Positions 42,042 through 51,802 of a stretch of DNA of 64,000 bases are shown here, one piece after another. The stretch is from assembly GCA_003240755.1 (NCBI GenBank), contig QFNF01000009.1:19211-83210 (forward strand). Reading direction: 5' to 3'. The DNA is from Sphingomonas hengshuiensis. GTDB taxonomy: Bacteria; Pseudomonadota; Alphaproteobacteria; Sphingomonadales; Sphingomonadaceae. Position 1 is the stretch's first letter. The number at the start of each line of letters is the position of its first letter. The notes below the pieces were generated by a model that was given only the letters and a program-made list of their open reading frames with translations, was not told the origin of the DNA and ran no database searches. The translations under genes and the position numbers were made by a program.

Positions 42042-42068
42042 GTGTCGAGGTGTCGACATGTCGCCATG
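42042..42068. repeat. TGTCG array with 8-bp period
   Basis: TGTCGAGG, TGTCGACA, TGTCGCCA follow one another at 8-bp period from 42043, 14 bp after the receptor stop. The first 21 bases (42042–42062) are identical to 31077–31097 within the GIN-protein gene. Confidence 0.75.
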
Positions 42069-42115
42069 TTCCGCCGGGCGGCGACCCGTGTCGCACTCCG
42101 GCCCGCGCCGGGGTA

Positions 42116-42145
42116 CGACACGGGCGATACGGGCGATACGGGCGA
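42116..42145. repeat. Short tandem repeat (CGGGCGATA)
   Basis: Nine-base units CGGGCGATA occur twice, with a diverged third (CGGGCGAAC) and a partial unit before, just upstream of the halogenase ribosome site AGGGGA. Confidence 0.6.
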
Positions 42146-42157
42146 ACAGGGGAAACC

Positions 42158-43660
42158 ATGCCACACGAACCGGTCCGCTCGATCGTCATCGTCGGCGGCG
42201 GCACCGCCGGGTGGATGGCCGCGACCTATCTCGCGCGGCGGCTGACCCATCTCGACCTGTCGATCACCGTCGTCGACAGCGCGGCGATCGGCACGGTCGG
42301 CGTGGGCGAGGCGACGGTGCCCGCGATCCGCGATTTCCTGTCCGCGGTCGAACTGGGCGAACCCGACGTGCTGCGCGACACCGGCGGCACGATCAAATAC
42401 GGCATCCGCTTCGATGGCTGGGGGGGCGCGGGGCACCGCTTCTTCCACCCCTTCGGCCTGTACGGCGTCGGCGCGGGCGGCGTCGCGTTCCACCATTACT
42501 GGCTGAAGCTCCACGCCGCCGGGCGGGCGGGGCCGCTGTCCGATTACTGCCTCGCGACGCAGCTTGCCCGGCGCGGGCTGTTCCTGCCGCCGGCCGATCG
42601 GCCCGCCAACGACCTGGGCGTGTTCGACTTCGCGCTGCATTTCGACGCGGCGGCGTTTGCCGCCATGCTGCGCCGCCTGGCGCTCGCCAACCGGGTGACG
42701 CATGTCGACGGACGGATCGACCATGTGGCGACCGATCCCGTGCGGGGCCATGTGACCGGGGTGACGCTCGCCGACGGACGCGGCATCGCCGGCGACCTGT
42801 GGATCGACGCGTCGGGGTTTCGCAGCCTGTTGCTGGGCGGGGCGCTGGACGTGCCCTATGTCGACTGGCGGCACTGGCTGCCGTGCGACCGCGCGGTGGC
42901 GATCCCGTGCCGCGCGGCGCCGGGCGATCCCGTCCCCTATACCGTCGCCACGGCGCGGGCGGCGGGCTGGCAATGGCGCATCCCCCTGCGCCGCCGCATC
43001 GGCAACGGATCGGTCTATTGCAGCGATTTCCAGTCGGACGGCGATGCCGAAACCGCCCTGCTCGCCAGCCTCGAGGGCGCGCCGCTGGCCGATCCCAACC
43101 GGCTGCGCTTCACGACCGGCCACCGCGAACGCTTCTGGAGCGGCAATGTCGTCGGGCTGGGCCTTGCCTCGGGCTTTCTCGAACCGCTGGAATCGACCAG
43201 CATCTCGCTGATCCAGTCGGGGCTGGAACGCTTCGTCGCGCTGTTCCCCGACCGGGACTGCGACCCGCGCCTCGCCGCCACCTATAACCGGCAATCGGTG
43301 CTGGAATTCGAACGACTGCGCGACTTCCTGTTCCTCCATTACCTCGCCAACGGTCGCGACGAACCGTTCTGGCGGGCGATCCGCGCGGTCGAACCGCCCG
43401 AATCGCTGCGGATCAAGCTGGATGCGTGGCGTTCGGGGGGCGAATTCGTGCGCAACGAATGGGATACGTTCCACGACCCGAGCTGGCTGAGCCTCTATGC
43501 CGGGTTCGGCGACCTGCCCGCCCGCCATTCGCCGCTGGCCGACGCCATTGCCGACGATGCGCTGGCCGACAGCTTCGCGCGGATGCGCGACGCCATTGCC
43601 GGGACGCTGGCCCTTGCCGAACCGCATGGCGCCTTCCTCGCGCGGGTGGCGGGTGGATGA
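42158..43660 (+). CDS. Flavin-dependent tryptophan-halogenase-like protein
   Basis: 500-residue FAD enzyme of the tryptophan 7-halogenase family. The start MPHEPVRSIVIVGGGTAGWM has AGGGGA 8 nt upstream. FAD-binding GGGTAGW at 13–19; GVGEATVPAIRDFL; the Lys that in true halogenases carries the chlorinating species corresponds to Lys80 (TIKYGIRFDGW); the WxWxIP motif that suppresses monooxygenase chemistry is present as GWQWRIP at about 270–276. Late motif GFLEPLESTSISLIQSG is also typical. Sphingomonads keep such genes beside TonB receptors and sugar hydrolases, not beside secondary-metabolite genes. The real substrate is unknown. Confidence 0.9.
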   Translation: MPHEPVRSIVIVGGGTAGWMAATYLARRLTHLDLSITVVDSAAIGTVGVGEATVPAIRDFLSAVELGEPDVLRDTGGTIKYGIRFDGWGGAGHRFFHPFGLYGVGAGGVAFHHYWLKLHAAGRAGPLSDYCLATQLARRGLFLPPADRPANDLGVFDFALHFDAAAFAAMLRRLALANRVTHVDGRIDHVATDPVRGHVTGVTLADGRGIAGDLWIDASGFRSLLLGGALDVPYVDWRHWLPCDRAVAIPCRAAPGDPVPYTVATARAAGWQWRIPLRRRIGNGSVYCSDFQSDGDAETALLASLEGAPLADPNRLRFTTGHRERFWSGNVVGLGLASGFLEPLESTSISLIQSGLERFVALFPDRDCDPRLAATYNRQSVLEFERLRDFLFLHYLANGRDEPFWRAIRAVEPPESLRIKLDAWRSGGEFVRNEWDTFHDPSWLSLYAGFGDLPARHSPLADAIADDALADSFARMRDAIAGTLALAEPHGAFLARVAGG

Positions 43661-43752
43661 ACGGATCGTCCCCCTCGGCCCGGCATCCTTCCGCAATCCA
43701 TGGCCGTGATCGCATCGCGACCGGCCCCTTGCCTGATGAAAAGGACCTTTGC

Positions 43753-46700
43753 ATGAACATCGCGCGCATGAGGATCGCTGCCATGGCGGCGCTGCTGGCG
43801 GGGACGGGCTGGGCGACGCTGGCGGCGGCACAGGTGCCCGCGAACGGCGGGCCGTACAATGCCAGCTTCCTGACCGGCGGCATCGGCATCGAACGCCCGG
43901 TGGCGGGCACGGTGACGCAGGCGAACGCGCCCTACAGCATGACGTTGTGGGTAAGGGGCGATGCACGGCAGGCGGGGGTCGTGCCGCTGGTGGCGCTGGG
44001 CGATGCGCGGGTCGTCGCGCTGGACGACGGGCGGCTGACGTTCACCGACGGCGCGGCGACGCTGGCCGGCCCGGCGATCGCGCCCGGCCGCTGGACGCCG
44101 GTGGCGGTCGTGTCGGACGGCAGCCGCGCCACCCTGTATGTCGATGGTCGCCGCGTCGCCACCGGCGCGGCGCGTTCCAGCGCCACCGGCGGCATGCTGC
44201 ACGTCGCGCGCGCGGTGCCGGGCCGGCCCCATTTCGGCGGCACGCTGGTCGGCGTCACGCTGCACGACCGCGCGCTGTCGGCCGCCGCCATCGCCGCGAT
44301 GCCGCGCCCCGACTTCGCCCATGTCCAGCTCTGGGAAGTCGGCGTGTCGTGGCCGTTCCAGAAACAGGCCAATATCGGCCTGACCCAGCAGCAGGACGCA
44401 TGGACCCTGCCGCAGTCGAAGGGCGATGCCTATAGCGCGCCCGTCGCCAGACCGCTGCCCAACGCGCCCGCGCTGCAACCGACCGCGCCGGGGCGGTGGC
44501 AGATCAATGGCTGGCAGCTTGCCGCCGCCCCCGACGTGGCGGGCGACGGTGCGGCGCTGTCGCGGCCGGGCAATCCCGGGGGCGAATGGCGCGCGGCGAC
44601 GGTGCCGGGCACGGTGCTCCAGACGCTGGTCGATCGCGGCGTCTATCCCGATCCCTATTACGGCCTCAACAACCTGAAGATCCCCGAAAAGCTGGCGCGG
44701 CAGGATTACTGGTACCGCACCCGCTTCACCGTGCCGGCCGAAGCGGCGGGCAGGAAGCTGACGATCGTGTTCGGCGGCATCAACTATGCCGCCGACATCT
44801 GGGCCAATGGTGCGAAGCTCGGCACCACGCGCGGCGCGTTCATCCGCGGCCAGTTCGATTTCGTGCCGCAGGCGGGCGAGAACGTCGTCGCGGTAAAGGT
44901 ATCGCCGCCGCCGCACCCGGGCATCCCGCACGAACAGTCGGTCGCGGGCGGCGTCGGCGAAAATGGCGGGCAACTGGCGATCGACGGCCCGACCTTCGTC
45001 GCGACCGAGGGGTGGGACTGGATTCCCGGCATCCGCGACCGCAACACCGGGCTGTGGCGGCCGGTCGAGCTGGTGGCGCATGGCGCCGTCCGCATCCTCG
45101 ATCCGCAGGTCGTCACCGACCTGCCGCTGCCGCGCACCGACACTGCCGACGTGCATGTGACCGTGCCGATCGACAACAGCGGCCCCGCGACGCAGGTCAC
45201 GGTGAAGGTCGCGTTCGAAGGGGTTGCGGTCGAACGGACCGTGACCGCGCCCGCCGGGCGCAGCGAGGTGCGCTTCACCCCCGCCGACTTCCCCGCGTTG
45301 CACATCGTCAACCCGAAACTGTGGTGGCCCAACGGCTATGGCGACCCGCATCTCTATCATGCGACCTATCAGGTCAGCGACGCGAACGGCGTGTCGGACA
45401 GCAAGGCGGGCCGCTTCGGCATCCGCGAGGTCAGCTACGACCTGTCGCTGTTCGACGCGGCGGGTTCGTTGCGCCGCGTCAACGTCCAGACCACCGATGG
45501 CGGGCTTGCCGGGCAGAAGCTGATCGACGTGCGCCACGCCGCGATCAAGCAGACGCCGACCGGATGGGCGGAATCGCTGACCCCGGCGGGGGAAAGGTCG
45601 CGGGCGGTGACGCCGATCGCGGAAACGCTGCCCGAACCGCACCTGACCATCCGCGTCAACGGCGTGAGGATCGCCGCGCGCGGCGGCAACTGGGGCATGG
45701 ACGACGCGATGAAGCGGGTCAGCTATGCCTGGCTCGCCCCGTTCTTCCGCCTCCAGCGCGAGGCGCACATGAACGTCATCCGCAACTGGATGGGCACCAA
45801 TACCGAGGAGGAATTCTACGACCTTGCCGATGAGAACGGCATGATGGTCCTGAACGATTTCTGGCAATCGACCCAGAATTTCCAGATCGAGCCCGACGAT
45901 GCGTCGCTGTTCCTCGCCAATGCGCGCGACACCATCGCGCGCTATCGCAACCACCCGTCGATCATCCTGTGGTTCGGCCGCAACGAAGGCGTGCCCACGC
46001 CCGCGCTGAACGAGGGGCTGGACGATGCCGTGTTCGAACTGGACGGCACGCGCTGGTTCACCGGATCGTCAAACGTCGTGAACCTGCAGGGGTCGGGGCC
46101 GTACAACTACCGCGCGCCGGAGGGCTATTTCACCGATCTCGCCACCGGTTTCTCGGTCGAGACGGGGACGCCGTCGCTGTCGACCGCCGAATCGATCGCG
46201 GCCTATGTGCCGCCGGCCGATCGCTGGCCGCTGGGCGACGTGCTCGCCTATCACGACTGGCATTTCGCCGGGAACGGCGACACCAGGACGTTCATACAGA
46301 CGCTGGCGACGATGTTCGGACCGGGCAAGGACTTCGCCGATTTCGAGCGCAAGGCGCAGATGATGAACCTCGAGACGCACAAGGCGATGTACGAGGGGTT
46401 CCTCGGCCATCTGTGGACGAAGAACAGCGGCCGGCTGTTGTGGATGACGCATCCGGCATGGCCGTCGAACGCGTGGCAGATCTATTCGTGGGACTATGAC
46501 ACCCACGCCGCCTATTACGGGGCCAAGAAGGCCGCCGAGCCGATCCATGTCCAGCTCAACCTGCCCGGCAACGAACTGGTCGTGCTGAACACGACGCAGG
46601 CCGATGCGAAGGGGCTGACCGCCAGCGTGCGGGTCGTCGGCCTCGACAATGCCGAACTGTTCACGCGGACGCAGCGCGTCGACGCGCTCGCCAACCGCGC

Positions 46701-47148
46701 GACGCCGCTGGCCGCCGTGCCGCTCGACCCGCTGTATGCGGCGCACCCCGTCGTGCTGGTCCGCCTCACGCTGACCGACGCCGCGGGCAAGGCGGTGTCC
46801 GACAATTTCTACTGGCGCGGGCGCGATGCCGCTTCCTACCAGGCGCTGAACGCCCTCGCCCCGGCGACGCTCACCGCGCGCATGACCGCGCCGGCGATCG
46901 ACGGCAGCGACCGCATGGTCACGGTCGACCTCGCCAATGACGGCCGGGTGCCGGCGCTCAATGCCAAACTGACGCTGACCGGCCCCGACGGGAAACGCAT
47001 CCTGCCCGCCTTCTACAGCGACAATTACATTTCGCTCCTCCCAGGCGAAAAACGAACGATCACCCTCCGCTATCCCGCCACCGTCGCTGCCGATCCGGCC
47101 GTGACGCTGCGCGGGTGGAACATTGCCGAGGTGCCGGTCGCGCGCTGA
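43753..47148 (+). CDS. Exported glycoside hydrolase family 2 protein with N-terminal LamG-like domain
   Basis: 1131-residue exported hydrolase, closest in look to exo-beta-glucosaminidase or beta-mannosidase members of GH2. The start MNIARMRIAAMAALLAGTGW has AAGGAC upstream; signal peptide ends LAAAQ. Residues about 30–200 are a concanavalin-like (LamG) module (YSMTLWVRGDARQ, GGTLVGVTLHDRALS). The GH2 sugar-binding domain follows (VPGTVLQTLVDRGVYPDPYY, DYWYRTRFTVP), then the barrel with VIRNWMGTNTEEEFYDLADE. The acid/base is Glu745 (LWFGRNEGVPTP) and the probable nucleophile Glu803 (GFSVETGTPSLSTAES). C-terminal beta domains complete it. It is third in the receptor–halogenase–hydrolase cluster, 92 bp after the halogenase. 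Confidence 0.92.
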   Translation: MNIARMRIAAMAALLAGTGWATLAAAQVPANGGPYNASFLTGGIGIERPVAGTVTQANAPYSMTLWVRGDARQAGVVPLVALGDARVVALDDGRLTFTDGAATLAGPAIAPGRWTPVAVVSDGSRATLYVDGRRVATGAARSSATGGMLHVARAVPGRPHFGGTLVGVTLHDRALSAAAIAAMPRPDFAHVQLWEVGVSWPFQKQANIGLTQQQDAWTLPQSKGDAYSAPVARPLPNAPALQPTAPGRWQINGWQLAAAPDVAGDGAALSRPGNPGGEWRAATVPGTVLQTLVDRGVYPDPYYGLNNLKIPEKLARQDYWYRTRFTVPAEAAGRKLTIVFGGINYAADIWANGAKLGTTRGAFIRGQFDFVPQAGENVVAVKVSPPPHPGIPHEQSVAGGVGENGGQLAIDGPTFVATEGWDWIPGIRDRNTGLWRPVELVAHGAVRILDPQVVTDLPLPRTDTADVHVTVPIDNSGPATQVTVKVAFEGVAVERTVTAPAGRSEVRFTPADFPALHIVNPKLWWPNGYGDPHLYHATYQVSDANGVSDSKAGRFGIREVSYDLSLFDAAGSLRRVNVQTTDGGLAGQKLIDVRHAAIKQTPTGWAESLTPAGERSRAVTPIAETLPEPHLTIRVNGVRIAARGGNWGMDDAMKRVSYAWLAPFFRLQREAHMNVIRNWMGTNTEEEFYDLADENGMMVLNDFWQSTQNFQIEPDDASLFLANARDTIARYRNHPSIILWFGRNEGVPTPALNEGLDDAVFELDGTRWFTGSSNVVNLQGSGPYNYRAPEGYFTDLATGFSVETGTPSLSTAESIAAYVPPADRWPLGDVLAYHDWHFAGNGDTRTFIQTLATMFGPGKDFADFERKAQMMNLETHKAMYEGFLGHLWTKNSGRLLWMTHPAWPSNAWQIYSWDYDTHAAYYGAKKAAEPIHVQLNLPGNELVVLNTTQADAKGLTASVRVVGLDNAELFTRTQRVDALANRATPLAAVPLDPLYAAHPVVLVRLTLTDAAGKAVSDNFYWRGRDAASYQALNALAPATLTARMTAPAIDGSDRMVTVDLANDGRVPALNAKLTLTGPDGKRILPAFYSDNYISLLPGEKRTITLRYPATVAADPAVTLRGWNIAEVPVAR

Positions 47149-47241
47149 GGCGGCGGGTCGATCCGGCGCGCATCCCGGATCGGCCCGTCGATATCGCGAC
47201 GGGCGGAGGATCGTTACGCCTCCGCTTGCTTCTCTCGATAG

Positions 47242-47268
47242 CTAATGATAACGACTCTCATCATCATT
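47242..47268 (+). promoter_or_regulatory. Fur-box-like site before siderophore receptor
   Basis: AATGATAACGACTCTCATC at about 47244–47262 resembles the Fur consensus (ATGATAA…CTCTCAT form an imperfect inverted repeat). It lies 20–45 bp before the start of an iron-type receptor, where Fur repression would act. Confidence 0.6.
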
Positions 47269-47285
47269 TGCTGGTGGGGGTTCTC

Positions 47286-49346
47286 ATGTCCGTTTCTCTG
47301 GTCGTCGCGGCGCTTGCCGTGGCGGCTCCCGGTGCTGCGCCGGTCGCGCCCGATGTCGATCAGCAGGAAATCGTCGTCACCGGTGCCGCCCATGACAGCG
47401 GCTATGTCCCCCAGGACAGCGCCATCGCCAAGACGCCGGCACCGTTGCGCGATCTGCCGCAATCGGTGGCGGTGGTGGGGGCGGAGGTGCTGCGCGACCA
47501 GCGTGCGCTGTCGGTGCAGGATGCGCTCAAGAACGTCGCCGGCATCGGCTTTTCGTCGGGGGACGGACAGCGCGACCAGGTGACGATCCGGGGATTTTCC
47601 GCCATCGCCGACCAGTATGTCGACGGCTTTCGCGACGACGGCCTGTATTTCCGCGACCTGTCGAACGTCGAACGGATCGAGGTGGTGAAGGGCCCGGCGG
47701 CGGTGCTGTACGGGCGCGGATCGTCGGGCGGGCTCATCAACCGCGTGACCAAGCGGCCCGATGGCGATGTGACCGCCGCTGCGATCACCGGCGGGTCGTT
47801 CGGCAATGTCCGCGGCGAATTCGACGTGGCGCGGGTGGATGGCGGCGTCGGCGTGCGCGTCACCGGCGCCTATCAGGACAGCGACAGCTTTCGCGAACAG
47901 GGGCTGCTGCGCCGCACCGCGATCGCCCCGTCCTTCCTCTTCGGGCGGGGCAAGGCGACGTCGCTGCTGGTACAGGCCGATTATCTGACCGACCGGCGGG
48001 TCAACGATTTCGGCATCCCGGCGGTGAACGGCCGCCCGGTCGCGGTCGATCCGAAGACCTATTACGGCGCGGCCAACGCCCGCAGCGCCGACGCCGTCCG
48101 GTCCGAGGTGCTGGGGCAGGGCGCGACCCTGCTCCACCGTTTCTCGGACAGCCTGTCGCTGCGCAACGGCTTTCGCCACTATGTCTATACGCTCCACCGC
48201 CGCAACACGCTGCCGAGCGCGGTCAACGCCGCGCAGCGCACCGTTACGCTCAGCCATGGCGGCATCGACCGCACCGAGGATGGCTGGTCGAACCAGACCG
48301 AACTGACCCAGCGCGCGACGATCGCGGGCATGGGCCACAGCATCCTGTACGGCGTCGAGCTATCGCGGCAGGTAAAGGACGCGCTGACCATCGCCACGCG
48401 CGTCGTCGCGGTCACGTCGCTGACCGATCCGGTCAACCCGGTGGTGAACAATGCCGCGTTCACCGCGCTGTCGGCGAACCAGCGCAACCGGCTCGACACC
48501 ACCGGCGTCTATGTCCAGGACCTGATCGACATCGGCCACGGGTTCAAGGCGCTGCTCGGCCTGCGCCACGACATCTATCGCCAGCGCACCGACCAGCGCC
48601 TGCCCGGACAAGGCGATTTCGCGCGCACCGACCGCAACTGGAGCCCGCGCGCCGGCCTCGTCTTCCAGCCCGACGACGCGCAATCCTATTACGCGTCGTG
48701 GAGCCGCAGCTTCCAGCCTTCGGCCGAACAGTTCGGCCTTGCCGCGACCAATGCCGACATCGCGCCCGAAGAAACCGTCAATCGTGAGGTCGGCGCGAAA
48801 TATACGCTGCTGGGCGGCCGGCTCGGGCTGCAGGCGGCGGGGTTCATCCTGAAACGGACGGGGATCAAGGGCACCGATCCGGTCACGCAGCGCGTGCTGC
48901 CGATCGGGACGCAGCGCACGCGGGGAATCGAACTGTCGGGGCAGCTCGACCTTGATGGCTGGCGCGCGGTCGCGGGCTATGCCTATCTGGATGCAAAGGT
49001 CGTCGCCTCGGCCACGCCGGCGCTGATCGGGCGCGGCGCGACGCTGACGCCGACGCATCAGGCCAATGTGTCGCTGGTGCGCGATTTCGGGCGTTTCGGG
49101 CTGGGCGGCGGCGGCAATTATGTCGGCGACCGCTGGGCCGATCCGGCCAACACCACCACGCTGCCGGGCTATGTCACCGCCGACGCGCTCGCCTGGGTCG
49201 ATGTCGCACCGGCGGTCAGGGTACAGGTCAACGGCTACAACCTGTTCGACCGCCGCTACATCGTGTCGGGCCATGGCAGCTCGCCGCTGCTCAACATGCC
49301 CGGCGCGCCGCGATCGGTGCTGGTGACGGCACGGGTCGGGCTGTGA
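47286..49346 (+). CDS. Siderophore-type TonB-dependent receptor
   Basis: 686-residue outer-membrane receptor of the ferric-siderophore class (FhuA/FoxA-like). The start MSVSLVVAALAVAAPGAAPV lies 5 nt after a GGGGG tract and gives a signal peptide. TonB box QEIVVTGAAHDSGYVPQDSA; the class-typical plug APLRDLPQSVAVVGAEVLRD, QDALKNVAGIGFSSGDGQRD, FSAIADQYVDGFRDDGLYFR and VERIEVVKGPAAVLYGRGSS; the barrel ends SPLLNMPGAPRSVLVTARVGL (shown in part). An upstream Fur-like box supports iron control. It follows the GH2 gene after 137 bp but belongs to a different transcription unit. Confidence 0.92.
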   Translation: MSVSLVVAALAVAAPGAAPVAPDVDQQEIVVTGAAHDSGYVPQDSAIAKTPAPLRDLPQSVAVVGAEVLRDQRALSVQDALKNVAGIGFSSGDGQRDQVTIRGFSAIADQYVDGFRDDGLYFRDLSNVERIEVVKGPAAVLYGRGSSGGLINRVTKRPDGDVTAAAITGGSFGNVRGEFDVARVDGGVGVRVTGAYQDSDSFREQGLLRRTAIAPSFLFGRGKATSLLVQADYLTDRRVNDFGIPAVNGRPVAVDPKTYYGAANARSADAVRSEVLGQGATLLHRFSDSLSLRNGFRHYVYTLHRRNTLPSAVNAAQRTVTLSHGGIDRTEDGWSNQTELTQRATIAGMGHSILYGVELSRQVKDALTIATRVVAVTSLTDPVNPVVNNAAFTALSANQRNRLDTTGVYVQDLIDIGHGFKALLGLRHDIYRQRTDQRLPGQGDFARTDRNWSPRAGLVFQPDDAQSYYASWSRSFQPSAEQFGLAATNADIAPEETVNREVGAKYTLLGGRLGLQAAGFILKRTGIKGTDPVTQRVLPIGTQRTRGIELSGQLDLDGWRAVAGYAYLDAKVVASATPALIGRGATLTPTHQANVSLVRDFGRFGLGGGGNYVGDRWADPANTTTLPGYVTADALAWVDVAPAVRVQVNGYNLFDRRYIVSGHGSSPLLNMPGAPRSVLVTARVGL

Positions 49347-49385
49347 CGTTCAGCCCCTCCCTCGTCCGGGGGAGGGGACGCCCGC

Positions 49386-51104
49386 TCACCGCAACAGGTT
49401 CGCCTTCGCCAGCTCGATCACCTCGTCGCCGCGCCCGCTCATGATCGCGCGCAGGGTGTAGAGGCTGAAGCCCTTCACCTGTTCCGCCTTGATCCTGGGC
49501 GGCATGGCCAGTTCCAGCGTCTCGGTCACGACATCGACCAGCGCCGGGCCGTCATGGGCGAGCGCCGCGCGCAAGGTCGCTTCCAGTTCGTCCGACCGCG
49601 TCACGCGGGCGCCGAAAAAGCCCATCTGCGCCGCGATCGCGCCGAAATCGGGGTTTGTCAGCGCGACATTGGTGTCGACATAGCCCGCCGCCTTCTGCTC
49701 CAGCTCGACGAAACCCAGCGTCGAATTGTTGAACACGACGATCTTGATCGGCAGCCCCATCTGCACCGCGGTCAGCATGTCGCCCATCAGCATGGTGAGG
49801 CCGCCATCGCCCGACAGCGACACGACCTGCCGCTCCGGAAACGCCGCCTGCACGCCCAGCGCCTGCGGCATCGCGTTCGCCATCGACCCGTGGTTGAACG
49901 ATCCGATCAGCCGCCGCCGGCCGTTCATCGTCAGGTAGCGCGCCGCCCAGACCGCCGGGGTGCCGACGTCGACCGTGAACACCGCATCCTCCGCCGCGAC
50001 CGCATCGATCACCCGCGCGACATATTGCGGGTGGAGCGGCTTGTCGCCGTCGCGCGGGGTGGCGAGGTCGTCCAGCCCCTTGCGCGCCTTGGCATAATGG
50101 TCGCGCGCCCTGGTCAGGAACGCATCGTCCCGGCCCGGCGCGATCAGCGGGGCGAGCGCCGCTGTCGCTTCGGCCACGTCGCCGACGATGCCGATATCGA
50201 TCTGCACCCGCCGCCCGAGCGCCGAGGGGTCGCGATCGACCTGTGCCACCTTCGCGCTGTCGGGATAGAAGTTGCGATAGGGAAAATCGGTGCCGAGCAT
50301 CAGCAGCGTGTCGCACTCCATCATCGCGTGATAGCCCGATGAAAAGCCGATCAGCCCGGTCATGCCGACGTCGTACGGATTGTCCCATTCGATCCATTCC
50401 TTGCCGCGATAGGCATGGACGATCGGCGCCTTGAGCTTCGCCGCCAGCGCGACCACTTCGTCATGCGCGCCCGCGACCCCCGCGCCGCACAGCAGCGTCA
50501 CCGCCTGCGACCCGTTCAGCAGTCCGGCCAGTCGCTCGATCTCTTGCCGCTGCGGCACGATGCGCGGGGGCAGGGGGGCGGCGAAGTCGGCGCGCGTGCC
50601 CTTCGGCGCTTGCCCGAGCGCGACGTCGCCCGGGATCACCAGCACCGCCACGCCCTGCTGCCCGATCGCGGTGCGCAGGGCGCGGTGGAGCAGTTCGGGC
50701 AGTTGCCCGGGGGTCTGCGCCATCTCGCAGAAATGGCTGCATTCGCGGAACAGCTCGGTCGGGTGGGTTTCTTGGAAATAGTTGAGGCCGATCTCGCTCG
50801 ACGGGATATGCGCAGCGATGGCGAGCACGGGCACGCGGTTGCGCTGGCAATCGAACAGCCCGTTGATGAGGTGCAGGTTGCCGGGGCCACAGCTCCCCGC
50901 ACAGACCGCCAGCTTGCCCGTGGCCGCCGCCTCCGCCCCGGCGGAAAAGGCGGCGACCTCTTCGTGCCGGACATGCATCCAGTCGATCTTGCCCGACCGG
51001 CGCAGGCTGTCGTTGATCGCGTTCAGGCTGTCGCCGGTCACGCCCCAGATGCGCTCGACCCCGGCGGAAACCAGCGTATCGGTGATGAGGTCGGCGATCT
51101 GCAT
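49386..51104 (-). CDS. poxB: Pyruvate dehydrogenase (quinone), thiamine-dependent
   Basis: Peripheral membrane flavoenzyme converting pyruvate to acetate and CO2 with electrons to ubiquinone. 572 residues, the same length as the E. coli enzyme. The N-terminal ThDP PYR domain has [20 protein letters not shown] with the catalytic Glu; the central FAD domain carries [20 protein letters not shown]; the ThDP PP domain has the motif [20 protein letters not shown] running to [12 protein letters not shown]. The C-terminus ([20 protein letters not shown]) matches the lipid-binding tail of PoxB. It stands alone on the minus strand between a receptor and a small secreted protein. Confidence 0.94.
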   Translation of the reverse strand: MQIADLITDTLVSAGVERIWGVTGDSLNAINDSLRRSGKIDWMHVRHEEVAAFSAGAEAAATGKLAVCAGSCGPGNLHLINGLFDCQRNRVPVLAIAAHIPSSEIGLNYFQETHPTELFRECSHFCEMAQTPGQLPELLHRALRTAIGQQGVAVLVIPGDVALGQAPKGTRADFAAPLPPRIVPQRQEIERLAGLLNGSQAVTLLCGAGVAGAHDEVVALAAKLKAPIVHAYRGKEWIEWDNPYDVGMTGLIGFSSGYHAMMECDTLLMLGTDFPYRNFYPDSAKVAQVDRDPSALGRRVQIDIGIVGDVAEATAALAPLIAPGRDDAFLTRARDHYAKARKGLDDLATPRDGDKPLHPQYVARVIDAVAAEDAVFTVDVGTPAVWAARYLTMNGRRRLIGSFNHGSMANAMPQALGVQAAFPERQVVSLSGDGGLTMLMGDMLTAVQMGLPIKIVVFNNSTLGFVELEQKAAGYVDTNVALTNPDFGAIAAQMGFFGARVTRSDELEATLRAALAHDGPALVDVVTETLELAMPPRIKAEQVKGFSLYTLRAIMSGRGDEVIELAKANLLR

Positions 51105-51259
51105 GGGGGTCCTCCCGGAATAGGTTCGGGAGGGAAACCGACAGCAGCGCGATTGGCTTCGTGCAAAGCGTGCAGGCCGGGTTGTGCCGGGGCGCCGCCC
51201 CGTTCCGGCGCCTGCCGGGTTCGAGGGGCGGACAGGCTTCCGGCGCGACGGTCGACACG

Positions 51260-51293
51260 AAAAAGCGGCCGCGCGCTGCTGCGCACGACCGCT
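51260..51293 (-). terminator. Rho-independent terminator of the small secreted-protein gene
   Basis: On the minus strand AGCGGTCGTGCGC, loop AGCA, GCGCGCGGCCGCT and then TTTT. The 13-bp stem pairs at 11 positions, with the other two G-U compatible. It lies 58 bp past the stop codon at 51351. Confidence 0.75.
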
Positions 51294-51350
51294 CGTTGCG
51301 TTGCGTCGCGGGGAACCGGTCGGTCCCCTGCGACGCCGACGCCCGTCCGA

Positions 51351-51593
51351 TCAGTTGCTGTCGGGCGATTCGTCGCTCTTCACGATGGCGATGATGCCGA
51401 TCGCGGCGATACCCGCACCGATCGCCGCCGCAACAATGCCGGGACCGGCAAGCTTGTTCGACTTGTCGGTCGAAGCCGAAGCACGCACCGGCTGCGCGAC
51501 CGAGAGCTTGGCTGCCGGGTTTGCCGGAGCAGCCATGGCCGGAGCTGCGACTAGCGTGGTAGCCGCTACTGCGGTGATGAATTTGGCAATCAT
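51351..51593 (-). CDS. Small exported protein with C-terminal membrane segment
   Basis: 80 residues, no known family. Signal peptide MIAKFITAVAATTLVAAPAM cut near AMAAPA; a short polar middle (SVAQPVRASASTDKSNKLAG); a hydrophobic Gly/Ala/Ile helix (PGIVAAAIGAGIAAIGIIAI) and a negatively charged end (SDESPDSN). A strong GAAGGAGA lies 2–3 nt before the ATG and a good terminator follows, so it is a real, monocistronic gene. Similar tiny proteins are common in sphingomonads; function is unknown. Confidence 0.78.
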   Translation of the reverse strand: MIAKFITAVAATTLVAAPAMAAPANPAAKLSVAQPVRASASTDKSNKLAGPGIVAAAIGAGIAAIGIIAIVKSDESPDSN

Positions 51594-51802
51594 GATGGTC
51601 TCCTTCGGTGAAGGGGCTCATTGCCTTCCCGTTCAGATCAAGTCGAGGCGCTATCGACGAAGCGAAACATTATTTAACAAAGTCCAGTGTTACGATCCCG
51701 ACCTGTTTCCCCGGTGCACGATTATCGGGAAACAACGCAAGACAAAGTCCGGCCTTTGCGGGAATCGAATACTTTCGAAATTTCCCATCAACGGGCGAAA
51801 TA

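Noticed and set aside
41534-45954. Long minus-strand open frames (41534–43966 and 43495–45954)
   Set aside because: Shadows of the halogenase and GH2 genes; no signal or motif.
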